DNA from: Bathynomus jamesi
Lineage: Eukaryota > Arthropoda > Malacostraca > Isopoda > Cirolanidae
Reading direction: 5' to 3'
DNA: 64,000 bases
Assembly (NCBI GenBank): GCA_023014485.1
Contig: JAJOZX010001076.1
Span: forward strand, 907,001 to 971,000
Below the pieces are notes generated by a model that was given only the letters and a program-made list of their open reading frames with translations, was not told where the DNA came from and ran no database searches. A program made the translations under genes and the position numbers. This document shows positions 1 to 10,546 of this stretch, piece by piece (positions within the stretch are counted from its first letter, which is position 1; every line of letters begins with the position of its first letter).

Positions 1-96
1 AGTATATGTGCCAATATTAATTATTTCAATTCATTACCAAAAAATTCTATATCCAGTTTAGAGAATCTGGAACAGGAATCTGGTGTATGCAATTGC

Positions 97-690
97 ATGG
101 TCTCATTGCTGGATGAGTTTAATGCCTTTGTATTACAAAAACATATTTATAAAAATCTTTCAGTGCTAAATCTAAACATTCGAAGCTTACCTAGAAACTA
201 TAACTACTTATTGGCCCTTTTGAAAACTTCTATGGTCAAATTTAGTGTTATAATTTTCACAGAAACCTGGTTAAATAGTAGTATTAAAAACCTGTGTAAT
301 ATAGATAATTACATTGCTTATCATACTGTAAGAGATGGTCAGATTAGTGGGGCTATCTCTGTGTATGTGCATCAAACTTACGACTAACAAAGTATTTTCT
401 GTATGTAATAGTGACAATGAAAACCTGATTATTAATATAAAAGACAAAAGTAATGTATATGCTGTCCATACAATATATAGACCACCTAATACTAATATCA
501 ATAGCTTTTTAATTCACTTTGATAACATGTTATGCAACTTCCATAAATCAAATGCCATAGTTGTGGGTGACTTCAACATCAATTTGCAATCTGAAGCAAT
601 CTCTCATAAATTTTTAAATGATGAATTCTTTCTCTTAGTCATACTATTACCAAACCCACTCGAGTCTGCAACTATGGCAATTGAATAACA
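97..690 (+). pseudogene. Endonuclease domain of non-LTR element A
   Basis: Apurinic-endonuclease-like domain of the element's ORF2, which nicks target DNA for reverse transcription. Visible motifs are NLNIRSL near the start, the ETWL block at about 270-280, YRPPNTN at about 480, and VVGDFNINL at about 561-587, which carries the conserved Asp and Asn. The reading frame changes near 335-387 and stops come after 688, so it is a pseudogene. Confidence 0.8.
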
Positions 691-926
691 GAATCTACGA
701 TTGATAATATATTTGTAAATAGCAATGCCTCATAAATTCTGGAATTATAACCACAAACATCAGTGATCATTTTCCTACTTACACTATATTCAATAACATT
801 GTTCAGGTTGTGGACAAAACAACTATTGATTACAGAATATTCTCGGAGGTTAACAAAAGAAAATTTATTGGGGCTGTAGGAAATACTTGATTTGATTGTG
901 ATGAACCTATAAATGACCCAGATCAT

Positions 927-1484
927 ATGTTTCAGTTCTTCTATGACACCTTATTCCATATTTTTAATATTTGCTTTCCTTTAAGGAGAAAAACAGTTTT
1001 GCCCAAAGGTGTTGCAAATCCATGGATCACTCCAGGAATTATCACTTCAATAAAGAACAGAGATAAATTATTCAAATTGCAATTACAGAGCAAAATTCCT
1101 AGAATACAATATACTCAATACAGAAACAAATTAACTAAAATAATCAAAATTGCAAAATATAACTATTATAACAATCAATTTTCCAAATATAAGGAAGACA
1201 TGAAAAACACTTGGACAACCATAAACAGTCTTCTCAGAAAACAAATTAAGAAAAATTTAATAGAGAAATTAAATAAAGAAATTACTGATGATACTGCTAT
1301 TGCAGACTCTTTAAATGCACATTTTACTTCAATAACAGATAAGCTTCACTCACAATTGCTAAATAATGATCACTCACCTCTAGAATATATGCCACCCAGA
1401 CCACTAAATTCATTTTCTTTTGTTTCTGCTACCTCTACTGAGGTCCAGAATATTATTGGTAAATTAAAAAAATACAAAAAATAA
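927..1484 (+). pseudogene. EN-RT linker region of non-LTR element A
   Basis: An open frame of 185 codons corresponding to the spacer between endonuclease and RT in this class. It contains NPWITPGI near residues 30-37, a Lys-rich stretch, and a block ending in STEVQNIIGKLK, the usual lead-in to the first RT motif. It ends in a stop at 1484. The following 100 bases continue the protein in broken frames up to the TTAA MITE. Confidence 0.7.
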
Positions 1485-1628
1485 CATTCATAACATTCCT
1501 GTACCTATACTGAAACTTGTTGAAGATTTCAATATCTGTAACCTTGGCTAAAACTATTAAAATCAAAGTATTTCCAAAGGAATATTTCCATCAATGCTAA
1601 AAATTGGTTATATAGCACCCCTTTTTAA

Positions 1629-1715
1629 CCCTTTAATGTCAATTTTTTTGTAGGGCTAAGTTATGAATGTGTATATTTAAAATGTTACCAATTTGTATGT
1701 GTCGTCATTAAGGGG
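1629..1715. mobile_element. 87-bp MITE with TTAA target duplication (piggyBac-type)
   Basis: The insert is bounded by TTAA at 1625-1628 and 1716-1719. Its ends are imperfect inverted repeats: CCCTTTAATGTCA on the left against CCCCTTAATGACG read inward from the right. Removing it with one TTAA restores the host RT frame (P-L-F-K-E-G-D). TTAA targets are typical of piggyBac-type elements. It is too short to code. Confidence 0.75.
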
Positions 1716-1990
1716 TTAAAGAGGGTGATCCTACACTAGCAACAAATTGCAGGCTAGTGTATTCATTATCTGTGTCCAGCAAAGTTTTTGAAAAATTTGT
1801 AAAAAGTAGAATGCAGAGATATTTAGAATCCTACAATTTATTATCTCCAAATCAATATAGCTTCCATAATAATAAAACAATGGAAATGGCTATTTTAAAT
1901 CTTATGGAAATTGCAAATACAGATAAAGAGAACAAACAAATAATGATATCAATATTTATGGATTTGAGTAAGGCATTTGATGTAATAGAC

Positions 1991-3105
1991 CAGGGGTGGC
2001 CACGTTTCCTGGACCCAAGAGCCACATACAATGTTTTTCAGAGGTTTTCCTGAGGTGAGGATACTTTGTCTCTGATACTTGCTTCCAAAACTCAACTGCA
2101 GATAAGCTTTTATGTATCAATTTTAAACCCACATCCTCCTGTAGCTCCAAAAGTTCTGTTTGTATTGAAGCAGTTTCTGTAACAAAAGGTGTGATAACAG
2201 GACAGCCATCATTGATGACATCAATCAGGAAAGGATTTACAAGAAATTCAAAGCATGGTTTTAGCTTCTTTAGTTCATCAAACCTGAACTGAAAATCATC
2301 AATTAGTCCTTCTAATTTACCTTTGTATTCCTCCAATTTACTATCTTTTATTTCAATATCAGGAAAAGTGTTTGCTCAGTTTTTCAGGTGGGGAAAGTGG
2401 TTAAAATTTTTTGTTACTAGATCTTTTTGGAAGAGCTATTCTGGAAACTGAAAACTGTCTGTGTAAGGCCAGAAATTACCTTATCCTTTCCCTGAAGTGC
2501 CAAATTTAGATTTTGAAAGTGTTGTATTACATCAGTCAAAAACATCAGATCCTGCACCCATTCATGATCTTTTAGTTGTGGGTGACTTTCCCTTTTCTTC
2601 CAAGAAATCAATGATAGGCTCCAACAGTGCAACAAACCTATTCAGGAGATTACTAGTTGATAACCACCTTACAATACAGTAAAATGAAAGGTCATCTGGC
2701 TTATCTTGAAGATCCAGCTCCTTGATAAAATTTCTAAACGCTCAGTGCATTTTTGCATTTGAATGAATGAAATTCACAATTTCTAGAACACATTTCATAA
2801 CACTGTCATACCTAAAGTACTTGCTTACCAAATGACCACAGTAAATGATAGAGTGAATAAAGAGAGAGACAGGATACTTAGGCAACTAGGCTAGATTTCA
2901 ACATTGTTAATTTAGTCTTCTGCAATTCTGATTTGGGAGGAAATTCCGGAATAAAATTTTTATGGTTAGTTTCATGATGACGCTTTAAGTTACTGGCTTT
3001 AAAGTGGTGCCACATGGCAGATAAGACACACAGGTTTCCCACCCTTAACAGTAAAGGCAAAGCTCTTCTCCCACTCCTGTTTAAAAACTCTATTTTCTTC
3101 TTCAT
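1991..3105 (-). pseudogene. hAT transposase remnants (BED-type finger to C-terminal region)
   Basis: Minus-strand pieces in order are 3105-2878 (a degenerate BED-like finger: FKASNLKRHHETNHK, then FPPKSELQKTKL), 2635-2417 (LMFLTDVIQHFQNLNLALQGK) and 2336-1991 (FRFDELKKLKPCFEFLVNPF, then KYPHLRKTSEKHC near the dimerisation region). The pieces resemble the hAT-derived families that gave rise to GTF2IRD2- and ZBED-like proteins. Large parts of the RNase H-like core are missing, so it cannot encode an active transposase. Confidence 0.75.
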
Positions 3106-3537
3106 ATTTCCATTTCTTACACTTTGTCTGCTCAGTCATTTTAACCAACTAAGGGGTTGTATAACTTTCACTTGTATAGCTGAGAAAAATAACCCCTATT
3201 TGATCTAAGAAGCCAATTTTAAAACACACTCACTCGTTACTACATGTGGCCCGCAGGGTAGCTTGAGGGATACTGGACACTGGTGAGTTGCAATTGGTGT
3301 TAATTACATAATTATCGTGCTTAGTGCCTGTCAAGCAAAAGAAATTGTTGTATGCATGAAGCATTTTATTGTCAATTCAATTTTTTTTTTTTTTTTTTGT
3401 GAAAAAAAAAATTATATTTGTATTATGAATTTTGTCTTTTATGATAAATACAATAAAGACCAAAATTGTCTCATGAGCCGCAGTTAACAACCTCGAGAGC
3501 CGCATGCAGCTCGCGAGCTGGGGTTTGGCCACCGTTG
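1991..3537 (-). mobile_element. Internally deleted hAT transposon with 8-bp TSD TAATAGAC
   Basis: Identical 8-bp repeats TAATAGAC lie at 1983-1990 and 3538-3545. The ends begin CAGGGGTGGCCAC and, read inward from the right, CAACGGTGGCCAA. At 1547 bp it keeps only parts of a transposase on the minus strand. A T/A-run tract at about 3380-3415 lies near the right end. Excision restores the host RT exactly. Confidence 0.9.
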
Positions 3538-3836
3538 TAATAGACCATAATATTCTACTTAATAAATTATATTGTTACAGCTTCAGAGGAGCAATCAGTG
3601 ATTGGTTTAAAAGTTATTTGTCCAATAGGTATCATTTTGTACCAGTAAACAAGTTTTGCTCAACTAAAGCGCTTGTCAAACATGGTGTGCCACAGGGCTC
3701 AGTTCTAGGTCCACTGTTATTTTTATTATATATAAATGACCTTCCACATTCATATGATATACTGAACTTCATAATGTTTGCAAATGATACAACTGTCTCT
3801 TTTTCTTGCAAAGATGTTAATACAGCTAAGAATATA

Positions 3837-4405
3837 CAGGACTATTCAAAATGATTCACCTGATTTCAAATGAGAATATTTTTTAATGTTACAAATACAG
3901 TGTGATTTGTGATACATCAACCAAAAGAAAAACTGTCCAAATTTTGTCTCACCTCATAAATGCTCTATGTGACTTCCCCTAGTTACATGAGCAATGTCGA
4001 TACGATAGTCAAATTCCTCCCATACTCGCTCCAGCATGTCCGTTGTCACTGACTCTATGGCAGTAACAATGCGAATGTTTCCTCGAACTGCCGATACCAC
4101 CGACGGATGCTCTGAGCACCCGGTGGATCTGTTCTGTAATGTCGCCGAAACTCACGCTGCACTGTGACTACCGATTTACAGCTCAAAAACTGCAACACAC
4201 AAAACGCCTTCTGCTGTGCGGACGCCATTTTCACACTGACTTTGTTGCTAGGCTAGGCCACGGTGTGACTTTGGAGCCCTCTCGCGGTGATCTTGTAAAA
4301 CTCGGAGATTTCCTCTTTCATGTGGTGTATGCCCAGTTGATGCACGGTTGATAGGTACAGAAGTATTCTCAGTTGAAATAGGATGAATCATTTTAAATAG
4401 CCCTG
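3837..4405 (-). mobile_element. Tc1/mariner-like mini-element with TA duplication
   Basis: TA dinucleotides flank the element (3835-3836 and 4406-4407). Long inverted repeats begin CAGGACTATTCAAAATGATT on the left and CAGGGCTATTTAAAATGATT on the right. The 569-bp element is an internally deleted derivative: only the start and end of a transposase gene remain. Removing it with one TA restores the RT of element A. Confidence 0.9.
3950..4235 (-). pseudogene. N-terminal HTH plus C-terminal tail of a Tc1/mariner-like transposase
   Basis: On the minus strand a start codon near 4230 opens a short frame beginning MASAQQKAFCVLQF and continuing with a DUF4817-like helix-turn-helix (VTVQREFRRHYR, SIRRWYRQFEE). 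A stop follows. The next bases encode a C-terminal tail (DMLERVWEEFDYRIDIAHV, then RGSHIEHL and stop), in which LERVWEEFDYRID is typical of the last residues of such transposases. The whole catalytic core is absent. The HTH could still be translated as a short DNA-binding peptide, but that is speculation. Confidence 0.75.
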
Positions 4406-5160
4406 TATTTAAATCAGAATTCATCAGTGTAATGAAATGGTTGACCACCAATAAACTCTTCCTAAATACCAGTAAAACAAATTTCATAATTTTTACTAAT
4501 AAAAGAAATGTATATCTTGATGAACTTAATGTTAATGAAATCACCATACAGGAGTGTACTGTAACAAAATTTCTTTGTGTAATGCTAGATAAGAATTTGC
4601 AATGGAGTGATCATGTAAATTATATTGTGAAAAAGATTTCAAGGAGCATTGCTATAATGTTTAAACTTAGAAATGTAGTCCCTAAACAAGTTTTATTGAC
4701 TCTATCATACTCTTGTTCTTCTTTATATAACGTACTGCACCCTTGTTTGGGGAAACTCTGCTAACAACGCATTAAATGGTATCTTTGTCATCCAAAAATG
4801 AGCAATAAGGTTGTTATCTGATGCTGAGCTCCTTGATCACTCTAATGCATTATTTAAAGAGCTAAACCTACTAAAGCTCAATGATATAACCAAACTGGCA
4901 CATTTTATTTTTATTTACAAGTGTTGGATCAAAATCATTAATAGATATTTTGTAACTCATTGAGAAATCCACTCGTATCAGACCAGAAATAGATCAAGGC
5001 TTGTTAATCTTGTTATACCTCAATTTAGATTGTCTTCATCTTAAAAACTACCCATTTTCATTGGATTGAAACTATGGAATGACTTAAATGCCAATATAAA
5101 AAATATTGTGAATGTAAATTTGTTTAAAACCAAGTTGAAATCCTGATTAATAATGGCATA

Positions 5161-5871
5161 CTAACAAAAATTTATGATTAATGTCTATTACTATTGTTTA
5201 CTAATTATTAATTTCTTGTGTGTAAGCTAGTATTAAAAACACATTTCTTGGGATTATTCAGTTCTTATCTCTCATGTATAATATTGGTTTCTTTGTATGA
5301 TATTGGTATAGTGCCTTCAATGGTGACCTTGTATTTGTCATGTCAGTAGTGATAATTTAAGATTAATATATGTTTTAACTATTAATAATACTTATTTACT
5401 TATTTATTTATTATTAATTAATAACAACTAGCTGTTTATTTTTAATAAGAGCCCAAAGCTTAAAGGCCAAATTAAATCAAATAAATAGTCAAGCTTCACA
5501 ATTATTCATGTCATTGTAAATTGAAACGAATGTATTATTTTATTATTAATAAAGTTATTCATTTCAATCAATATTAATGAAAAGTACATGTCCTAGTCTG
5601 TAAGTTCCTTACAGTTTTATACTGGTTTCAATATTTGTTGCATTTAGTTCCTAATATAAGTATAGTCTTAGTCTGTAAATTCCCTTTAGTATTTTAAGTC
5701 TATTATAAAAATTTATAAAAACCTTGTAATCATATCTATTATATAATTATATCTAACAATAATTAGTAGATTTGGGCTTGTAAATTGTGCACACTCGCTA
5801 AAGGCAGTTTACAACTGTATACACCATCTGTATTTAATAATGAAATTATACTCACCTATGAAAACTATATA
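5161..5871. other. AT-rich stretch without recognisable genes
   Basis: This holds the probable 3' untranslated region of non-LTR element A followed by AT-rich DNA with TTAATTATTAAT-like runs. I see no ORF with homology, no inverted-repeat ends and no exon. Confidence 0.5.
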
Positions 5872-7249
5872 TCAGGTTGTAACATAAATTCTGCTCGATT
5901 AGAAAATGGATGATAGATAATAGAATAACTTCAAGATAATGTGAAACAGTTTTAGAAATGTTGCAAAATACATGCGGTGACAGGTTAGCACATGTTTTAT
6001 CATGATACAGAATGACTTAGGCTAATGAATATTTTCTCTGGTGTTTTTCATACAGTTACAATGCCACCCCTACGATATTACAGTAACTGAAAAAACATGG
6101 AGCCCATGAAAGAGCATATTCGACATGTGATGCTGTATGAATTCCATAAAGGATCTAACACTAGTGAATCCCCAAGAAACATTCAGAGTTTATGGAAATA
6201 ATGAGGTGAGTGAATGGATGTGTAGGAGATTGTTTGAGAAGTTCAGAAATGGAGACTTCAGTCTGAAAGATTATCAACAAACAGGATGACCAAATGAGTT
6301 AGATGAAGAGTTGCTGAAAGCACAGTGGAGGAAAACCCAGCGGTAACTGTAAGAGAACTTGGCCTGCAACTCGGCATTAGCCATATGACCATTCATCGTC
6401 ATTTGAAGCTGTTAGGAAAAGTAGTGAAGGTTGGAAAATAGGTTCCGCATGATTTGTTACAAACAAATCTTCAACATCGAATCGATATTTGCACATCACT
6501 GCATTCTTGGCAACTGCAGGCACTGTTTTTTAATCAGATCATCACTGGGGATGAAAAATGGGTTCGCTATAGCAATATTAAGCATCAACATCAGTAGCTT
6601 AGCCATGAAACAAAGCCTGAAGCTCAGCCAAGGAATGGACCCCATCCAAAGAAAATTTTTCTGTGTGTTTGGTGAGATATGCAAGGAATTATTCATTTTG
6701 AGCTTCTGCCAGATAACCAAACAGTCACAGCTGAAGTCTACTGCCAACAACTTCAATGACTGAAGAAGGCATTACAAGAAAAATGTCCTGCATTAATTAA
6801 TTGCAGAGGTATTCTATTCCACCAGGATAACGTGCGCCCTCACATTGCTGGAATCACCACTGCCCAATTGGAGGCATCTGGTTGGGAAAAAATGCCTCAT
6901 CCACCTTATTCTCCGGACATCGCACCTTCAGACTACCATTTATTCAGAAGTCTGCAACACCACCTAGATGGACAAAAGTTGCAATCCAGGGAAGCTATCA
7001 AAAATGAAGTGATCGCTTTTTTTAACTTGAAACCAAGGGATTTCTTCGAACATGGCATAAAAAACTTTCCTACAGGTGGGAGGTGGTTGTAGAAAAAGAA
7101 GGGAATTATATTGATGATTAATTTGTCATTATGTCATTTAATTTTTGTTGTGAAAAAACTAAAAATTCAAGCAAATTTGTCCTTACAAGTCATTTAATTT
7201 TTGTTCTGAATGAACTAAAAAATTGAGCAGAATATATGTTACAACTTTA
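5872..7249 (+). mobile_element. Mariner family 1, copy 1 (full length, decayed)
   Basis: TA duplications flank inverted repeats: TCAGGTTGTAACATAAATTC at the left, and the complement of ATGTTACAACTTTA at the right. The 1378-bp length is close to the usual 1.3 kb for mariner elements. Three further copies lie in the window (18068-19449, 22537-23556 and, reversed, 48974-49651). Confidence 0.9.
6106..7121 (+). pseudogene. Mariner transposase, copy 1
   Basis: DD34D transposase that would cut and paste mariner ends. The start MKEHIRHVMLYEF is followed by a broken HTH region. The catalytic blocks ITGDEKWV (first Asp, about 6540-6565), FHQDNVRPH (second Asp, about 6820-6845) and YSPDIAPSDYHLF (third Asp, about 6907-6945) are all recognisable. 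Several frameshifts and stops (for example after PNELDEELLKA) make it a pseudogene. The stop codon is at 7119-7121. Confidence 0.85.
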
Positions 7250-7491
7250 TACAAGTATTTATAAATAAATAAATAAATAAAAAATTACAACTGTATTTTT
7301 TAAAATTTATTTACTTTGGTCTTGAGCACACCAACAAGGAAAACTTTAAAACTGAACTCCCACCAACCACATCCGCACATACCACACAAAAAAGTTTAAA
7401 TAACCTGATGAATACCATGCTAAAATTAATTCAAAAGAACCTTAAACCATGGATGTGAAAATGAGTTTAAGCAATGAAATCCAGTACTTAC

Positions 7492-7627
7492 CATCATGTT
7501 GCAATGAATGCAGTTTATATGAATGAAGGTTATGGGATGTTTTTTGGCAAATATTGCATTTCAATCCATTCTTATCGACCTTCTGGACACACACATGTTT
7601 TCTTAGGTTCTCATTACGAGCAAACTC
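7492..7627 (-). CDS. C2H2 zinc-finger gene, exon (third downstream of 40206)
   Basis: This 136-bp minus-strand exon starts after an AAG acceptor preceded by a T-rich tract and ends at a strong GTAAGT donor (7491-7486). It opens with EFARNENLRKH, which completes the finger begun in the exon at 9499-9368: CSLC plus KK from that exon and this segment give C-X2-C-X12-H. It then encodes a canonical finger, LKCNICQKTSHNLHSYKLHS followed by LQH (C-X2-C-X12-H-X3-H). It ends in phase 1, so another exon must follow below 7486. I did not find one; it may lie outside the window. The finger type suggests a nuclear DNA-binding protein; the orthologue is unknown. Confidence 0.85.
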
Positions 7628-7739
7628 CTTCACAAAAAGAGTGAAAAATAATAATACAAAAACAAAAAGTTAACCATTAAATATATACATATAGTATTTA
7701 TATTCATTAATACATTTGAAATTTAACTTTAGCATAACA

Positions 7740-8330
7740 TAATTTTAGATTAGCATGACATACAAGTACATGAACAAATACTTTGTTGGAACATGTGTCC
7801 TCTCTTCTATTTGTGACCTAAACCTTTGGTGCAAGAACCTGAGTCTGGCTCAGACACATCATCTTGTGGTGGTCCATGAGTGTGTAAAGTTTCATAAATT
7901 ATAGCATGGACCTCCATTTGACTTTACTTATGACCCGAGGTTTGCTCAAAACAAATTGTCTTATGATGTTCTATATATGTGTGGTTTCACCAATTTATGT
8001 GGAATGGTTCAAAAGTTATGACATGGAACTATTTGACCTGTGACCTTTGATGCAGGACCCCCCCCCCCCCCCTGAGTCTTCTTAAAAACACATTATTCTA
8101 TGATCATCCATATGTCTGTGGTTTCATATATATATGGCAAGTGGTTCAGAAGTTAAGGCAAGGACCTGCCTCTCTGTGTGTGTGAAGTTACATCAATTTA
8201 TGTTGGGCAGTTCAAAAGTTATGGCATGGACATGAAAGTGGGACAAACAGGCAAACAAATGGATAGACAGATGGATGAACAAGGGCAATCCAGTATGACC
8301 CCTCCAAATTCTCAACTGTGGTTCTACTAA
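7740..8330. repeat. Ancient dispersed repeat with irregular internal reiterations and a 14-C run
   Basis: A phrase resembling GTGTGAAGTTTCATCAATTT followed by a GTTCAAAAGTTATGGCATGG-like stretch recurs with drift at about 7881, 7978, 8111 and 8178. A cytosine run lies at about 8059-8072. The right part (CAAACAGGCAAACAAATGG and AATCCAGTATGACCCC) resembles the end of a dispersed repeat. It lies in the intron between the exons at 9368 and 7627. I cannot assign a class. Confidence 0.45.
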
Positions 8331-8802
8331 ACATCAAAACAAGAAAGCTATCAAGATGGGTTCACTGACTGAACACATATTTTAGCACTAATTTAATAAA
8401 AATTTCAAAAAATCTAATACACAGTCTCATCCTTAAAAAAATTAAATAATAATAATAATAATAAAAAGATATTTATGACAAATTTAATTTGCCAAAATTG
8501 CAAAGAAAAATATCTTGTTTTCAAAACAGATTTTCACACTACAAATTACAAAAGTTTTCCAAATCTGCAATAGCCTAATTAGAATGTTACCTTTCTATTT
8601 AAGGTATTTTTCATTAAAGTTCACAATGATGAAAATGGGAATTCACTTTGATTTTGATTTGTAAACAAAAATTAAAGTGTTATTTGCTAAATTCAAAAAC
8701 ATTCAAGATACAAAACTAGCTTCCAGAGAATGTTATGTATCATTAGTTACCAAAGTTGGTTTACACTGGTACACAACTACTTACAACCCAGTTTATTATG
8801 AC

Positions 8803-9268
8803 TAGGTTTCAGATTTTTGCATATTGCATATTTGCATGCATAAGTGCATAATTTACAGTTTTTTAAGATAAATGCATATTTCCAAGATTTTTGTGTTAAA
8901 GTGCACATTTAGGACTATTTGGTAAAAGCTTACAATAAAAATGATTAAAATTTAATGCATTTTGTAGTTATAAAGTGTAATTCAATTTATTTGTAGTCAA
9001 GAACCTAATTGCAGTTCTAAAATGTGTCCTATTTTTGTTGTAAATTGAGCAATGGATTTGTTATTTTAGTTTTATTATGCATGTTTGTTTGTTTCGTAAA
9101 TACAATTTTGTTTCATATATTCAATAAACTGTAATCTGGTGCTTCATTATTTGAAAATCCTAATTTAGACTAGGAACATTCAAATTTATAGTGCATAAAT
9201 AAGTGCATATTTTCAACATTTTCAGTGCATATTTAGCAGATTTTTAGTGCATAGAAATCTGAAGCCTA
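8803..9268. mobile_element. hAT-type MITE with 8-bp TSD ATTATGAC
   Basis: ATTATGAC occurs at 8795-8802 and 9269-9276. The ends are TAGGTTTCAGATTT and, read inward from the right, TAGGCTTCAGATTT. The 466-bp body is AT-rich and repeats GTGCATA / TTTGCATA motifs near both ends, which may be subterminal transposase-binding sites. There is no coding capacity. Confidence 0.85.
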
Positions 9269-9367
9269 ATTATGACTTTGGTAACCCATGGTACATCCCC
9301 AAGCAAACACTAATCACCAAAGGAATAAATGTGCGATTCAGTAAAAAGAGTAAAGATGTTGGCTTAC

Positions 9368-9499
9368 CTTCTTGCAAAGACTACATACAAATTCTCTGCT
9401 ATGTTTTGACAGATGTCTCAAAAGGTATTTTCCCTTAATGAATCTTTTCTCACAAATTTGGCAATCGAAATTCCCATGCCAAATTTTGTTCTTTTTTTT
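9368..9499 (-). CDS. C2H2 zinc-finger gene, exon (second downstream of 40206)
   Basis: A 132-bp exon (exactly 44 codons, phase 0 at both ends) between a consensus acceptor (TTTTTCTTCAG) and a GTAAGC donor at 9367-9362. It encodes a canonical finger, FDCQICEKRFIKGKYLLRHL followed by SKH (C-X2-C-X12-H-X3-H), then FVCSLCKK, the first half of a finger finished by the exon at 7627-7492. Coding signal stops exactly at the splice sites. The intron to the next exon is about 1.7 kb and carries a hAT MITE and a dispersed repeat. Confidence 0.88.
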
Positions 9500-9599
9500 C
9501 TGAAGAAAAACAGGAGCAAACATTAAAGTTTTATTTAAATGGATCTTTATTATTATTATAAGGTAGATAATATTCAGAACCCCTATTTCATCCACACAA

Positions 9600-9720
9600 A
9601 AGGTTGTGGGCCATGAATTCCAAGAGTCTCATGAACCTGAGCAATCACAGAGTAGGTGGTGGGAACAGTTCTAATCATGGCAACAGTGGAGTCAAACCCA
9701 GGCCTTAGTAATTTATTGTA
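9600..9720 (-). repeat. tRNA-derived SINE-like repeat, partial, reversed
   Basis: On the minus strand a B-box-like GGGTTTGACTCC is followed by CTACTCTGTGATTGCTCAGG and a CATGAG...TTGGAATT tail. The same tail follows a B-box in the plus-strand copy at 11145-11315, so the two define one family. The A-box half is not clear in this copy. Confidence 0.55.
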
Positions 9721-9756
9721 ACATCATTTCCAACTGGAAAAAAGAGGAAAAGACTG

Positions 9757-9972
9757 AATTATCTTGCAAGGATCACAAGTTTGCTAAAAGATGAAAATGA
9801 AGTAACAGTAGACTGTCTTTGTAAAACATCATGTGGATTTGTTTTTCCTCAAAGAAAAGATGAGTGTGAGGTTGACTTTGATCAAATCAATGCAATCTTG
9901 CCAAATCCTACTTGCCAGCACCATGGTGTGTATAAATGGGATGGTCATTTGTCAACTTACTTGATGAACTGA
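9757..9972 (+). other. Short open frame with coding-like composition, unrecognised
   Basis: The plus-strand frame has at least 63 codons from the ATG at 9781, or about 72 if read from upstream. It contains CLCKTSCGFVFPQRKDECEV and a Cys/His-bearing NPTCQHHGVYKWDG segment, and ends at a stop. I do not recognise the product. It could be a fragment of an old retrocopy, a decayed TE ORF or chance. No splice sites or promoter support it. Confidence 0.25.
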
Positions 9973-10021
9973 TTCATTCCTCAGCTTGACAACTGGACAT
10001 GTGTGCAGTTTATTTACTTAC

Positions 10022-10538
10022 TAGTGATGGGATGATTAATCAGAATTGGAATTGAGAATCGGAAGAATCGAGCATTTTTCAGGAATCGGAATCGGAATCG
10101 AGAGAATTGTACCATGATTTCCGATTCTTAAAACAATTCTTTAACTTTTAATTGAACCAGTTTTGCAATGTAAACTTTAAAATTTAAATGAAAGAGGATA
10201 ACAAATTTTATTTTTATTGTATTGTAGCTATACATTAAAACATGTATATCCATGATGTGTAATCAAGAAGATTAAAATGAATTGTTACAACTTACAGTTG
10301 ATTTTTATTTTTAAACCAATCTATTATAATTTATAATTTATATTACCATACTCATAATGTAAATAGTTAATCTTACCAGAGTAAAATATGACAATTTCCA
10401 GAAAAACAAGTATAGAATTATATTTAAAAATATTGAGAATCGGAATCGGAATCGAGAATCGTATCGGAATCGAGACTTTTTAGTGGTATCGGAATCAGAA
10501 TCGGAATCGTTAAAAATTTTGGTATCGTCCCATCACTA
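10022..10538. mobile_element. hAT-type MITE with 8-bp TSD TTACTTAC
   Basis: TTACTTAC lies at 10014-10021 and 10539-10546. The ends are TAGTGATGGGATGATT and, read inward from the right, TAGTGATGGGACGATACC. Reiterated GGAATCGGAATCGAGA-type motifs lie just inside both ends (about 10040-10110 and 10436-10515). It is 517 bp and non-coding. Confidence 0.88.
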
Positions 10539-10546
10539 TTACTTAC

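Larger units (their letters stand above)
1590..4765 (+). pseudogene. Reverse transcriptase of non-LTR element A, split by three insertions
   Basis: The RT reads in four pieces: about 1590-1624, 1720-1990, 3546-3836 and 4408-4765. Across the joints it reads APLFKEGDP (first insertion), SKAFDVIDHNILLNKL (second) and AKNIFKSEFISVMKWL (third), all in frame when each insert and one target copy are removed. Other RT motifs are HGVPQGSVLGPLLF (about 3680-3720) and FANDTT, which replaces the catalytic FADD box; that substitution would kill polymerase activity. C-terminal homology (VMLDKNLQWSDHVN) continues to 4765 and then fades with stops. Confidence 0.85.
1..5160 (+). mobile_element. Non-LTR retrotransposon A, decayed, with three nested insertions
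   Basis: This element mobilises through an RNA copy using an endonuclease (EN) and reverse transcriptase. From left to right it shows an EN domain (97-690), an EN-RT linker (927-1484) and an RT (about 1590-4765), followed by a decayed C-terminal region to about 5150. Family-level motifs place it in the Jockey/CR1/L2 assemblage, but I cannot fix the clade. The copy has many stops and frameshifts and is dead. Three DNA transposons sit inside the RT (1629-1715, 1991-3537, 3837-4405), each with a clean target-site duplication. The 5' end lies before the window or close to its start. The 3' end is not sharply defined. Confidence 0.85.
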
